DNA from: CAVQXR01 sp046330455
GTDB taxonomy: Bacteria > Actinomycetota > Thermoleophilia > Gaiellales > Gaiellaceae
Assembly: GCA_046330455.1 (NCBI GenBank)
Contig: JAXLSU010000001.1
Location: 186,001 to 250,000 of the forward strand
Length of the DNA: 64,000 bases
Direction: 5' to 3'
Part shown: one piece after another, positions 44,482-53,135 of the stretch
Layout of the letters: each line of letters begins with the position of its first letter
How positions within the stretch are numbered: position 1 is the first letter of the stretch
Translations under genes and position numbers: made by a program
The notes under the pieces: generated by a model
Told to the model about the DNA's origin: nothing
Seen by the model: only the letters and a program-made list of their open reading frames with translations
Database searches by the model: none

Positions 44482-44829
44482 ATGACCGATGAGCCGACCA
44501 CGGCGGTCGGGCCCGGCGAGGAGAGCCTGCGCAACCACGCCCTCGACCGGATTCGCCGCCGCCGCGCTTTCAGGGCGCACCTGGCCGCATACGTCGCCGG
44601 CACACTGCTCGTCGCCGCCGTCTGGGCCGTGACCGAGTACCACAACGCGGGCGGGTGGCCGACCGGCTTCCGGACGGGGCGTAGAGACCACGACTGGGAT
44701 CCGTGGGTCATGTACCCGCTGATCGGGGGCACGCTCGCGCTCGCCGTCCATGCCTGGCTCGCCTTCGTTCGCCGTCCCCTGACCGAGGGCGAGATCGAGC
44801 GCGAGGTGGAACGGCTGCGGGCGGAATGA
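44482..44829 (+). CDS. 2TM-domain protein
   Basis: 115 residues. After a charged N-terminus with RRRRAFRAHLAAYVAGTLLVAAVWAVTEY there is a polar loop rich in Asp/Trp and a second helix WVMYPLIGGTLALAVHAWLAF, then an acidic tail. This matches the 2TM domain that accompanies histidine kinases and transport proteins. AAAGGAGC precedes the ATG. It follows the lipoprotein by 36 bp and could be cotranscribed. Confidence 0.7.
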   Translation: MTDEPTTAVGPGEESLRNHALDRIRRRRAFRAHLAAYVAGTLLVAAVWAVTEYHNAGGWPTGFRTGRRDHDWDPWVMYPLIGGTLALAVHAWLAFVRRPLTEGEIEREVERLRAE

Positions 44830-44892
44830 CGGTCGGTGCGCGGGCACGGGTACGATCCTCGCGCCCGCCCAGGTCGAGCGAAGGAGGCAGCG

Positions 44893-44973
44893 ATGCCCGT
44901 GCCCGCGCACCGGATCGAGAGCGAGCCCGCGATCGGGCCGTGTCTCCCCGACACGGCGGTGGTGGCGACGTGA
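44893..44973 (+). CDS. 26-codon leader ORF coupled to the cyclase gene
   Basis: ATG 44893 has a consensus AAGGAG site six bases upstream, better than that of the downstream gene. The product of 26 residues (PVPAHRIESEPAIGPCLPD and onward) ends in TGA at 44971-44973, overlapping the GTG start of the cyclase as GTGA. It may be a short coupled peptide, or the original N-terminus of the cyclase split from it by a one-base frameshift, since the reading continues in sense if a base is restored. Confidence 0.45.
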   Translation: MPVPAHRIESEPAIGPCLPDTAVVAT

Positions 44974-45695
44974 GCGGTCGCTGGGAGTTCGACCTGGTCG
45001 ACCTGTCTCGACCGATCAGCGAGCGCACGGCCACCGGCCTGTTCGGCGACATCGGGAGCCCCGACTACTCGCGGGTCGAGATCGACTACCTGGCCGACTG
45101 GTCGACCGCGAACGGGGCGGTGGCCCGGTTCTCGATCTTCGACCACATCGGCACTCACCTCGACGCCCCGATCCACACGAACGAGGACGGCGCGTCGCTG
45201 GAAGGGGTCGACATCTCGCGGCTGATCGGTGAGGCGGTCGTGCTCGACCTGTACCGGGGAGACGTCGACTACGGCTACACGGCCGAGGATCTCGCGACGG
45301 CGTTGCCGGAGATCCGGGAGGGCGACATCGTGCTCATCCACTCCGGCTACCGCGACGTCGAGAAGCCGACCGACCGGATCAAGCAGACGTACCTGACCGT
45401 CGAGGCTGCGCAGTGGCTCGTCGACCGGGGCGTCAAGGCCGTCGGCTGCGAGCCCGGCGGGATCGAGCACCTGCCCGACGGCTACTTCGTCCACCGCTGG
45501 TATGCGAAGGACACGCCGAACCCGCCCTCCTGGCCCGCCCACCGGGTCCTGCTGGGCGCGGACGTCTACATCATCGAAGGGCTGACGAACCTCGAGCGGC
45601 TCAAAGGGCAGCGGGTGCGCTTCGCGGCGCTGCCGCTCCCGCTCGCAGGGCTGACGGGCTGCCCGGTGCGCGCGGTCGCCTGGATCGACCGCTGA
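44970..45695 (+). CDS. cyclase-family (kynurenine formamidase-like) metal-dependent hydrolase
   Basis: 241 residues. The cyclase fold is shown by LVDLSRPISERT, the metal-binding motif DHIGTHLDAPIH (HxGTHxDxPxH), GDIVLIHSGY and GCEPGGIEHLPD. Family members hydrolyse or cyclise formamides and enol-type acids using Zn or Mn. The GTG start at 44970 overlaps the preceding small ORF. It is convergent with the Baeyer-Villiger monooxygenase; the two genes may act on a common ring-containing substrate, which is inference. Confidence 0.9.
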   Translation: MSGRWEFDLVDLSRPISERTATGLFGDIGSPDYSRVEIDYLADWSTANGAVARFSIFDHIGTHLDAPIHTNEDGASLEGVDISRLIGEAVVLDLYRGDVDYGYTAEDLATALPEIREGDIVLIHSGYRDVEKPTDRIKQTYLTVEAAQWLVDRGVKAVGCEPGGIEHLPDGYFVHRWYAKDTPNPPSWPAHRVLLGADVYIIEGLTNLERLKGQRVRFAALPLPLAGLTGCPVRAVAWIDR

Positions 45696-45701
45696 TCAGC
45701 G

Positions 45702-47348
45702 TCAGCGCGGGGCGGGCGCTTCGGCGGTCGCGCGCGAGCGGAAGCTGAACCCTTCGTAGCCGCGCTCGACGATCCCCTCGCACTCCCTGCGGTACTCGCC
45801 GACGCCGGCAACGTAGGGGAGGAGCACGCGCGGCTTCCCCGGGACGTTCGCGCCCATGTACCAGGAGGCGGCGAGCGGGTAGAGCGTCTCCTCGCCGATC
45901 TCGCGGACGTGGTCGACCCATGCGCGCTCCGCCTCTTCCGTCGGCTCGACGCAGACGAGGCCGCGCTCTCGCATCGCGACGAGGCAGTCGGCGACGAAGT
46001 CGACGTGCTGCTCGATCGACACGATCATGTTGCTGAGCACCGACGGGCTGCCGGGGCCGGTGATCGTGAACAGGTTCGGGAAGCCGGCGACCGTGAGCCC
46101 GAGATACGACTGGGGACCGTCCGCCCACTTCTCGCGCAGCGACAGGCCGGACCGGCCACGGATGTCGACGGCCATGAGTGCTCCGGTCATGGCGTCGAAG
46201 CCGCTCGCGATCACGAGCATGTCGAAGCTGTGCTCCTCGTCGCCGACGCGCAGCCCCGTCTCGGTGATCTCCTCGATCGGTGTCTGCTTGACGCTGACGA
46301 GGCGCACGTTGTCGCGGTTGTAGGCCTCGTAATACGCAGTGTCGATGCACATCCGCTTCGTCGCGAACGGGTAGCCGTACGGGCAGAGCAGCTCGGCGAC
46401 CTCGGGGTCGTGGACGCGCTCGCGGATCTTGTCGCGCACGAAGTCCGCAGAGACGTCGTTGGCCCTCGCGTCCGTGAACGTGTCGTTGTAGGCGGCGTGG
46501 AGATGGAAGCCGCCGCGGGCGTAGTGGGTCTCGAGCTGCTCGCGACGCTGCTGCGGCGTCTCGTCGAACACGCTCACCTCGCGCGTGAGCCACGGGTTGC
46601 CGCCGCCCGACTCACGCTCGGCCTGGCGGTACTCGGGATAGCGCGCCTTGCGCTCGCGTACCTCCTCGGGGTCGAGCGGGCGGTTGAACGCCGGGACGCT
46701 GAAGGCCGGTGTCCGCTGAAAGATCGTCACGTGGTCGGCGTCCTGCGCGATGATCGGAAGCGCCTGGATCGCGGAGGAGCCGGTGCCGATGATCCCGACC
46801 CGCTTGCCGGCGAAGTCGACCCGCTCGTGCGGCCACAGGCCCGTGTGGTACTTCTCGCCGGTGAACCGCTCGACCCCGGGGATGTCCGGCAGCCGGGGGA
46901 CGGAGAGACAGCCCGTCGCCATGATGAGGAACGAGGCCGAGAGAACGTCGCCGCGGTCGGTCGTGACCGTCCAGCGCTGATCGTCCTCGTCGAAGGCCGC
47001 GCTCGTCACCCGCGTTGCGAACTGGATGTCGGGACGCAGGTCGAAGCGGTCGGCGACGTGCTCGAAGTAGCGGAGGATCTCCGGCTGCGCCGCATACCGC
47101 TCCGTCCAGGTCCACTCCTGCTGGAGCTCCTCGGAGAACGAGTAGGAGTAGGTCATGCTTTCGATGTCGCACCGCGCGCCGGGGTAGCGGTTCCACCACC
47201 AGGTCCCGCCCACGCCGTCGGCGGCCTCGAGCACGCGAACCGAGAAGCCGAGCTCGCGGAGCCGCTGGAGCGCGTAGAGCCCGGAAGCGCCCGCGCCGAC
47301 GACGATCGCGTCGACGCGCTGCGTCCCGCTCCCGTCCTCGGCCGTCAC
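45702..47348 (-). CDS. flavin-containing Baeyer-Villiger monooxygenase
   Basis: 548 residues. FAD-binding GAGASGLYALQRL near the start, WWWNRYPGARCDIES, and the Baeyer-Villiger fingerprint FTGEKYHTGLWPHE (F-x-G-x3-H-x3-W-P), with the NADPH site GIIGTGSSAIQALP. The C-terminal half holds DMLVIASGFDAMTGAL and GPGSPSVLSNM. These enzymes insert oxygen next to a ketone. The start is GTG 47348. No obvious lactone hydrolase is adjacent; the cyclase gene is convergent, 6 bp from the stop. Confidence 0.93.
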   Translation of the reverse strand: MTAEDGSGTQRVDAIVVGAGASGLYALQRLRELGFSVRVLEAADGVGGTWWWNRYPGARCDIESMTYSYSFSEELQQEWTWTERYAAQPEILRYFEHVADRFDLRPDIQFATRVTSAAFDEDDQRWTVTTDRGDVLSASFLIMATGCLSVPRLPDIPGVERFTGEKYHTGLWPHERVDFAGKRVGIIGTGSSAIQALPIIAQDADHVTIFQRTPAFSVPAFNRPLDPEEVRERKARYPEYRQAERESGGGNPWLTREVSVFDETPQQRREQLETHYARGGFHLHAAYNDTFTDARANDVSADFVRDKIRERVHDPEVAELLCPYGYPFATKRMCIDTAYYEAYNRDNVRLVSVKQTPIEEITETGLRVGDEEHSFDMLVIASGFDAMTGALMAVDIRGRSGLSLREKWADGPQSYLGLTVAGFPNLFTITGPGSPSVLSNMIVSIEQHVDFVADCLVAMRERGLVCVEPTEEAERAWVDHVREIGEETLYPLAASWYMGANVPGKPRVLLPYVAGVGEYRRECEGIVERGYEGFSFRSRATAEAPAPR

Positions 47349-47389
47349 CGGGTCAGGATATCGGGCCGGTCATTCCGTCCGCGCTTCGA

Positions 47390-47414
47390 GGGCCGGATGA
47401 GATCCGGCCCCTAC
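47390..47414 (-). repeat. REP element (CCGGAT class)
   Basis: GGGCCGGAT, GAG, ATCCGGCCC, CTAC; perfect stem. It lies upstream of the monooxygenase. Confidence 0.85.
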
Positions 47415-47465
47415 GAAGGTCTGCCCCGTGCAGCGGCGCGCCCGCGCCGGTTCTTGCTGCCCGGT

Positions 47466-47490
47466 GTAAGGGCGGGATCTCATCCCGTCC
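47466..47490 (+). repeat. degenerate REP element with GTAA foot
   Basis: GTAA, GGGCGGGAT, CTC, ATCCCGTCC; one stem mismatch and a changed foot base. Confidence 0.65.
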
Positions 47491-47531
47491 CGATCCGGCG
47501 AAGCCGGATCCGACCCGGGTGATGCCCGCGA

Positions 47532-47936
47532 TCAGGTCCGGCCGCTCGTGTCGACGGGTGGGATCGTGGCGGCCGTGCCGACCGGGTCGTCATGCTCGAT
47601 CGTTGCCGCAACGACGACGCCGTCGTCGACCTCGAAGGTGACTCGCCGGTCGATGAAGTCGGCGGTCAACGCGCGATCCTCGCCGTCCTCGCGACCGACC
47701 CGCCACTGGCGTTCCTGCTGCTCGGCGAGCGCTGAGGCCTCCTCGAGCGTGAGCCCGACGAACTGGAGCGCCTCATCGTCGAGCCCGGTCCCGGGGACGG
47801 CGGTCGTGTCCGTGGAGGGCTCGGCGAGGTCGGCGGGCTCGGGGCCCGTGCTCGTCCCCTCGGTGCCGCCGCCGCAGGCGGCGAGCGCGATCGCGCCGAC
47901 GAGGGCGAGCGCTCCGATCACGGCCAGTCTGTGCAT
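47532..47936 (-). CDS. small lipoprotein with inhibitor I78-like domain
   Basis: 134 residues. The signal peptide ends in a lipobox (ALAAC, Cys about 21) and a Ser/Thr/Pro/Glu linker follows. The C-terminal 65 residues (FVGLTLEEASALAEQQERQWRV, then LTADFIDRRVTFEVDDGVVVAATI) have the peptidase inhibitor I78/elastase-inhibitor pattern. An inhibitor role at the cell surface is plausible but inferred. The 144 bp between it and the divergent gene at 48081 probably contains both promoters. Confidence 0.65.
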   Translation of the reverse strand: MHRLAVIGALALVGAIALAACGGGTEGTSTGPEPADLAEPSTDTTAVPGTGLDDEALQFVGLTLEEASALAEQQERQWRVGREDGEDRALTADFIDRRVTFEVDDGVVVAATIEHDDPVGTAATIPPVDTSGRT

Positions 47937-48080
47937 GCTCAACCTCTCGCTCGGGGTCTGGGACTCTCCCCGGTTCGACTCCCGGGTCCACGCCGGAGTT
48001 CCCGCGTCAGTGCGCCGGGGTACGCCCAAGCTACCCGCCGGGAGCAGTGTAGAGTCCCGCCAACCGTCAGGAGGTGACGT

Positions 48081-48365
48081 ATGGCACTTGCACGTGTCGT
48101 GTCGTTCGAGAACGTCGGGAACGACAGGATCGAGCAGTTGCGGCAGGAGTTGCGCGAGGGCGAACGGCCCGAGGGGCTCCCGGCCACCGAGGTCATGATT
48201 CTCCATGACCCCGAGGCCGAGCGCTCGCTCGCGATCGTCTTCTTCGACAACGAGGAGGACTACCGGATCGGCGACGCTGCGCTGAACGCGATGCCGACCG
48301 GCGACACGCCCGGCCGGCGCACGTCGGTCACGAAGTACGACGTCGCGATCCGCATGACGGCGTAA
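48081..48365 (+). CDS. dimeric alpha/beta-barrel (ABM-like) small protein
   Basis: 94 residues with the ferredoxin-like pattern: ALARVVSFENVGNDRIEQL, ATEVMILHDPEAERSLAIVFFDNEEDYRIGDAAL, and a C-terminal RTSVTKYDVAIRM strand. AGGAGGTGACGT gives a very strong ribosome-binding site. Such proteins are often small monooxygenases or dimeric sensors; no catalytic residue is identifiable. Confidence 0.75.
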   Translation: MALARVVSFENVGNDRIEQLRQELREGERPEGLPATEVMILHDPEAERSLAIVFFDNEEDYRIGDAALNAMPTGDTPGRRTSVTKYDVAIRMTA

Positions 48366-48377
48366 CGTCGGGAGCCC

Positions 48378-48408
48378 GGTGGCGGCGGGCCTCTGCTCCG
48401 CCGCCACC
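48378..48408. terminator. bidirectional terminator hairpin
   Basis: GGTGGCGGCG (48378-48387) pairs with CGCCGCCACC (48399-48408) around an 11-nt loop, exactly between the convergent genes ending at 48365 and 48426. Confidence 0.6.
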
Positions 48409-48425
48409 GACCCTCCGGAGACGCC

Positions 48426-48836
48426 TTACCCGGCCTGGTTCTCGCGCAGGATCCTCGCGAGCGACCTGAGAAGCCCCCAGGCGATCGAGCCGTTCTTCTG
48501 CACGAGCGGGCGGAACTCCCAGAGCGTCAGCCCCCAGCAGCCGAGATCGCTCGTGGCGGTGATCGTCGCCATCCGCGTTCCCTCGTCGATCAGGGCGATC
48601 TCGCCGAAGTAATCCCCCGGCCGCAGCGTGCCGCGGCCCTCGCCGCCGATCGTGATCGCCGCCTCGCCCGACTCGACGACGTAGAACGCCCCGCCCCCGG
48701 TGCCTTCCCGGATCACGGTCTCGCCCGCGGGAAACCGGCGGGCCTTGAACAGGCGAGCAACCTGCTCGAGGTCGCGCTTCCCGAGGTCGGCGAAAAGCGG
48801 GACGCGCCGAAGGACGTCGACGGGGGCGCCCGCCAT
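48426..48836 (-). CDS. cyclic-nucleotide-binding domain protein
   Basis: 136 residues forming one cNMP-binding domain: LRRVPLFADLGKRDLEQVARLF, a beta roll with FPAGETVIREGTGGGAFYVVESGEA, then LRPGDYFGEIALIDEGTRMATITA. The PGDYFGEIALIDEGTRMAT segment is the phosphate-binding cassette (GE-x-AL and a following Arg). No DNA-binding helix-turn-helix follows, so it is a ligand sensor and not a CRP-type regulator. The ATG overlaps the stop of the ATP-grasp gene, making it the third gene of a coupled operon. Confidence 0.85.
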   Translation of the reverse strand: MAGAPVDVLRRVPLFADLGKRDLEQVARLFKARRFPAGETVIREGTGGGAFYVVESGEAAITIGGEGRGTLRPGDYFGEIALIDEGTRMATITATSDLGCWGLTLWEFRPLVQKNGSIAWGLLRSLARILRENQAG

Positions 48837-49654
48837 CAGGAGCCCGTCCGTGTGACCGCGCGGCACTGCAGCAGGTAGAGCTCGCCGCCGGCGAACGCCC
48901 ACTCGATGTCTCTGGCCGGCCCGTAGACCTGCTCGCACCGATCGGCGAGGCGCCCCAGCTGCTCGAGCTGCTCCTCGTCGAGGCAGAGCCGCTCGGTGAG
49001 CTCGGGCGGCACCGCCCGCTCCTCGGTGCCGCCTCCCGGCACCTGGTGGATCGCGACCTTCTTCAGCCCGGGTGTCTGCTCGAGCACCTCGCCCGACCGG
49101 GAGATCCGGAAGTGATCGGGGATCACCTGGCCGGCGACGACCGCCTCGCCGAGCCCCCAGCTCGCCTCGATCACGCGCTCGTCCGCGCCCGTGATCGGGT
49201 TCGTGGTGAACATGACACCGGCGCTGTCGGGGTCGAGGAGCCTCTGGACGACGACGGCGACGCTCGGGCGTGTGAACAGGCCCACGCGCTGGCGGTAGGT
49301 GATCGCCGAGTCGGAGTTCGCCGACCACCAGACGTCCCGCAGCGCCGCGGCGAGATCCCCGGACGACGGGACGTTGAGGAGCGTCAGGTGCTGTCCCGCG
49401 AAGCTCGCCTCGGCGCCGTCCTCGTCGACGGCGGACGAGCGAACCGCGAGGGGCCCGCCGAGCGGGCGGGCCGCCTTGTCCACCTGCCTGATCGCACGCT
49501 CCTCCCCGGACGCGACCGCCTCGACGACGTCACCGGACAGGGCGATCCCGGGCGGAACGGGCAGCCCGTCACGGACCGCCTGGCCGAGCCCGACGGCCTT
49601 CGAGCCGAAGAGCCCGGTCTCGAGCGCCTTCCCGAGCGGGACGACCGTCTTCAT
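48836..49654 (-). CDS. PEP-synthase/rifampin-phosphotransferase-like ATP-binding subunit (PPDK_N domain)
   Basis: 272 residues representing only the ATP-grasp part of PEP synthase-type enzymes: GSKAVGLGQAVRDGLPVPPGIALSG, AVRSSAVDEDGAEASFAGQHLTLLNV, WWSANSDSAITYR, SAGVMFTTNPITGADERVIEASWGLGEAVV, and a final GPARDIEWAFAGGELYLLQCRAVT. Normal PEP synthase or rifampin phosphotransferase carries this domain at the N-terminus of one long chain; here it is a separate gene following the His-domain gene, coupled by ATGA. It would transfer the beta-phosphate of ATP to the swivelling His. Confidence 0.9.
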   Translation of the reverse strand: MKTVVPLGKALETGLFGSKAVGLGQAVRDGLPVPPGIALSGDVVEAVASGEERAIRQVDKAARPLGGPLAVRSSAVDEDGAEASFAGQHLTLLNVPSSGDLAAALRDVWWSANSDSAITYRQRVGLFTRPSVAVVVQRLLDPDSAGVMFTTNPITGADERVIEASWGLGEAVVAGQVIPDHFRISRSGEVLEQTPGLKKVAIHQVPGGGTEERAVPPELTERLCLDEEQLEQLGRLADRCEQVYGPARDIEWAFAGGELYLLQCRAVTRTGS

Positions 49655-51291
49655 CCGAGAACGGTGACCTGGCCCGTGTCGCCGTCGACGCGCACCCGGG
49701 TCCCGTCGGCGATCCGCTCGGTCGCGTCGCGCGTGCCGACGACGCCGGGGATCCCGTATTCACGGGCCACGATGGCCGAGTGCGACAGGAGCCCCCCGCT
49801 GTCGGTGACGAGAGCTCCGAGCAGCGGCAGCAGGATGTTGAACGCCTCGGTCGTCGACTGGGTGACGAGCACGTCTCCCTGGACGATCCGCCCGAACTCG
49901 GTCGCCCCGGTGACGAGCCGTGCCGGCCCCTCATAGGTACCCGGGCTCGCGGCCAGCCCGCGCAGGACGCTCTCCTCGTGCGCGGCCTCGGAGCTGCCGA
50001 AGAGCATGCCCAGCGAGACCATCGTCGCGCGCATGATCCGGCCGGCCGCCGGCGGCAGGCCCGACAGGTCCGGTGGAGGGGGAGGCGGTGGTCCGAGCGT
50101 CGGCGGAGCGTCCTTGGCCGTGTGGGCGATCCGGAAGCCCGCCCGTGCCGCGAGCTCGTCACCCGAGGGCTGGTCGCCGCCCGAGAGCAGGGCGCGCATC
50201 TCGTCGAAGCCTGCATCCACGAGATGTGCCGGATCGTGGATCTGGCCCTTCTCCGCGAGCCGGCGGCCAGCCGCGAGCACGGCCCGGCGCATCAACCCCG
50301 AGGCCCAGATGTCGCTGAACACGCCGCGCTCGTCACGGAGGCGGTAGGTGAGCCGCGCCTCGCCGAGGAGCTCGTCGAACCCGGCCCGGTGCTCCTCGGG
50401 TACCCTCGCCCGGACCTCGTCGATCCGGGCCTGGACGCTGGAGCCGTCGGCCTCGTCGTCCTCGGCTGCGGCCCGGATCGCACGCAGCAGCGCGTCGGGC
50501 AGCTCGAGCGCGCGCGGCTCGGAGATGTCGAACCCGTCGAGCAGGCGGTTGCCGACCAGGTCCAGGTAGTCGGACACGGCCGCTCCCGTGTCGCCGTCGA
50601 GCGAGCGGAGGGCGTCGAGCGCGCGTCCGGGCTCGTCGTCCGAACCCAGGAGCTCCCGGGCTCGGGTATCCGCCCTGATCGCGGCAACCAGCCGCTCGAG
50701 CTCGGCCGACGCCCCGGCGGACACGGGCGCGGCTCCGCGCAGGAGGCCGAGCAGCTCGGCAGGCGCGATTCCGGTCCAGTCGCCGACGTGCGCCACGAAG
50801 TCGCCCGTCGGGATCACGGCCGAGGCCGTGAAGCGCATGTGCTGGGTGATCATCGCCGCGTGGTGGTCACGGCAGCGCTCCAGGTACGCGATCAGCTCCG
50901 CGTCCGTGAGCCAGTCGGGGTCGATGGACTGGAGCTCGCGGTGGATCGCGATCGCCGCCGGCTTGGCCTGCTCGTCCCATTCCCGCAGCTGCTCGCGCCA
51001 CAGCTTCCCGGCGAGGACCTCCTCGGCCCGCTGGAAGCGGGCGGGCACCTCCTGCTCGGGGGCCGGCACGAGCGCCTTGTAGGCGAAGCCGTTCACGTAC
51101 CCCATCTCGAGGCCGGCGATCAACAGCCCGTAGTAGCGGGCGAAGTCGCTCGTCCCTCGCCAGAAGGGCTGCGGATGCATCTCCGCCCAGTAGCGGGTCG
51201 CAGGTCTCGGGAAGTGAACCGGATCGAGCTCCCAGCACCCTGGTCCAGGGGGCTCGAAGCGAAGCTCGGCCACGCTCTGCGTAGCGGTCAT
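49651..51291 (-). CDS. PEP-utilizing-like subunit with central substrate region and swivelling phosphohistidine domain
   Basis: 546 residues. The first 400 are helical and lack the PEP-synthase TIM barrel, resembling the middle domain of rifampin phosphotransferase (PRPATRYWAEMHPQPFW at the start, YVNGFAYKALVPAP). A Pro-rich linker leads to the mobile domain, whose phospho-acceptor lies in DSGGLLSHSAIVAREYGIPGVVG. It ends with GTRVRVDGDTGQVTVLG. The ATP-grasp partner follows in an overlapping gene. The substrate (pyruvate, a drug or another acceptor) is unknown. The start is ATG 51291 behind AAAGGAA. Confidence 0.88.
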   Translation of the reverse strand: MTATQSVAELRFEPPGPGCWELDPVHFPRPATRYWAEMHPQPFWRGTSDFARYYGLLIAGLEMGYVNGFAYKALVPAPEQEVPARFQRAEEVLAGKLWREQLREWDEQAKPAAIAIHRELQSIDPDWLTDAELIAYLERCRDHHAAMITQHMRFTASAVIPTGDFVAHVGDWTGIAPAELLGLLRGAAPVSAGASAELERLVAAIRADTRARELLGSDDEPGRALDALRSLDGDTGAAVSDYLDLVGNRLLDGFDISEPRALELPDALLRAIRAAAEDDEADGSSVQARIDEVRARVPEEHRAGFDELLGEARLTYRLRDERGVFSDIWASGLMRRAVLAAGRRLAEKGQIHDPAHLVDAGFDEMRALLSGGDQPSGDELAARAGFRIAHTAKDAPPTLGPPPPPPPDLSGLPPAAGRIMRATMVSLGMLFGSSEAAHEESVLRGLAASPGTYEGPARLVTGATEFGRIVQGDVLVTQSTTEAFNILLPLLGALVTDSGGLLSHSAIVAREYGIPGVVGTRDATERIADGTRVRVDGDTGQVTVLG

Positions 51292-51439
51292 GGGGGATTC
51301 CTTTCGTTCGGGCGTCAACGAACGGCGGAAGCCGGTACGGGCGATTATGCGCAAAGTTGCTCATGTTTGTCGACCGGCGCCGGGAGCTGCGGTGGGGCAA
51401 GGCCGGCCTCGTCATTCCCACCCGGGTGAGCGACGGCGG

Positions 51440-51595
51440 TCGACGCGCTCGTGGGTGCCCCTGGTGCTCCTCCTGATCACGTTCGACCTCGACCGCCCGA
51501 CGCGGGGGCTCGTGACGGTTCCCGACGCGCCGCTCGTCGCGCTGCGTGCGTCGATGGAGCTGCCACCCGCAGCCGAGGCGCCAAACATGCCCTAG
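51440..51595 (+). pseudogene. C-terminal fragment of a DUF4239-like membrane protein
   Basis: A frame ending at TAG 51593-51595 reads VPLVLLLITFDLDRPTRGLVT, then VPDAPLVALRASMELPPA, which I recall as the C-terminal end of bestrophin/DUF4239-type proteins. Nothing upstream in this 320-bp gap matches the missing part; only the promoter region of the phosphotransferase operon is there. Confidence 0.45.
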
Positions 51596-51614
51596 ATGGT
51601 GATGAGCTGCCGTG

Positions 51615-53135
51615 CTAGCCGTGGAGCAGCCGCCAGGTGGCGGCGGGCGGCCGTGCCGGATCGATCCGGTCCCAGCGCATGGGCGCGACCGGGCCGTTGT
51701 GGGGAGCCGTCCGCACGAGCTCCGGGTCTGACCGGGCCTCCTCGATGACCTGTTCGTAGATACCGATCACCTCGTCCAGCTCGCGGCGAGCGAAGCTCTC
51801 GGTCGGCTCGACCGTGAACGGCTCGGGCGAGGTGACCGGATGGTGGCTCATCCAGTGGGCCGGAAGCCCGTAGTCGGTGATTCGATCACGCACCGCCTCG
51901 GTGCCGACCCCGGTGTCCGCCACGAGCTGCTCGAGGCTGTAGCGAACGACGTCGAGACGGCGGTCGTCGTTCGCGGGCATGGCGGTCGTGATCCCGGGCA
52001 CCTTGCCGAGCTTTCCGTGGACGTAGTTGTTGTTGAGCACGGCGTAGCGAGCGACGTCGGCGATCCGGTCGGGCCCGATCGCCCGGATCCAAGCGTAGGC
52101 CTTGACGAGCGAGGGGACGTTTCCCAGGTAGCCGGCGACCCGACCGATGCTCTCCGGGCGGTCGTGGTCGCGGCGGTAGCCCTCGCCGTCCCGGACGATC
52201 ACGGGCACGGGGAGGAAGCGCGCGAGCTCCTCGGTGACGCAGAGCGCGCCCACCGCCGGCCCGTAGAGCGAGATCGGGGCCCCGAACGTCTTGTGGAGGT
52301 TGAAGTGGGCGAGGTCGAACCCGCAGTCGCGGGCGCGGACGAGCCCGAGCGTCGCATTCGCGTTCGCCTGGTCGAACCCGCACAGGCCGCCGGCGTCGTG
52401 AACGACCTCCGCGAGCCGGTCGATCTCCGGGTTGAAGACGCCCGTGTCCTCGGGGTTGTTGAGGAGGAGGCCCGCGGTGCGCTCGGACACGGCGGCCTTC
52501 ACGGCCTCGAGCTCGGCGTAGCCGCGCGGGCCCGGGGCCACCTCGATCACCTTGAACCCGGCCGCCGCTGCCGTCGCGGGGTTCGTCGGGTGCGAGGCGA
52601 ACTCGCTGATGATCTCGTCGCGCCCGGTGTCGCCCCGGCTCTCGTGGTAGGCGCGGATCACGAGCACGCCGCTGTAGATCGCATGGGCGCCGCCGAAGCC
52701 CTGAAGCGCGCAGGCATCCATGCCCGAGAGCGCCTGCAGGCACTCGCCGAGCTCGAAGAGCAACCGAAGTGCCCCCTGCACCGACTCGTCCGGCTGGTCG
52801 GGGTGCAGCTCGGCGAGGCCCGGCGAGCGAGCGATCAGCTCGTTGGCGACCGGCGGGTACTTCGGCGTCGTCGTTGCCGCCGTCATGTCGAGGGCGACGT
52901 TGTGACCGAGCGACATCTGGGAGAGACGCGTGTAGTGCCGCACGACCTGGGGCTGCCCGAGCTCGGGGAGCGCCGGCGGGTCGGTGCGGCGGAGCTCGTC
53001 GGGCAGCGTCCCGGCCGTCTCCGGCCCGTCGAACCGCGGCACGAGGATCCCGCGCTCACCCGGGGCGCCGAGCTCCTGGACGCACGGCTCGCGCCACGCG
53101 GCCGGCCGGCGGTGCTCGTTCCCGTTTCCCTTCAC
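51615..53135 (-). CDS. gcvPB: glycine dehydrogenase (decarboxylating)-like subunit 2
   Basis: 506 residues, PLP fold type I. Family landmarks: SQMSLGHNVALDMTAATTTPKYPPVANELIARSPG-like start of the domain, FGGAHAIYSG, ISEFASHPTNPATAAAAGF, NNPEDTGVFN, and the Schiff-base Lys in FNLHKTFGAP. In ordinary GcvPB that Lys is followed by a PHGGGGPG loop; here the sequence is GAPISLYGPAVGALCV. The GTG start at 53135 overlaps the upstream subunit's stop (GTGA). Paired with subunit 1 it would decarboxylate glycine in the glycine cleavage system, but the altered loop raises doubt. Confidence 0.8.
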   Translation of the reverse strand: MKGNGNEHRRPAAWREPCVQELGAPGERGILVPRFDGPETAGTLPDELRRTDPPALPELGQPQVVRHYTRLSQMSLGHNVALDMTAATTTPKYPPVANELIARSPGLAELHPDQPDESVQGALRLLFELGECLQALSGMDACALQGFGGAHAIYSGVLVIRAYHESRGDTGRDEIISEFASHPTNPATAAAAGFKVIEVAPGPRGYAELEAVKAAVSERTAGLLLNNPEDTGVFNPEIDRLAEVVHDAGGLCGFDQANANATLGLVRARDCGFDLAHFNLHKTFGAPISLYGPAVGALCVTEELARFLPVPVIVRDGEGYRRDHDRPESIGRVAGYLGNVPSLVKAYAWIRAIGPDRIADVARYAVLNNNYVHGKLGKVPGITTAMPANDDRRLDVVRYSLEQLVADTGVGTEAVRDRITDYGLPAHWMSHHPVTSPEPFTVEPTESFARRELDEVIGIYEQVIEEARSDPELVRTAPHNGPVAPMRWDRIDPARPPAATWRLLHG

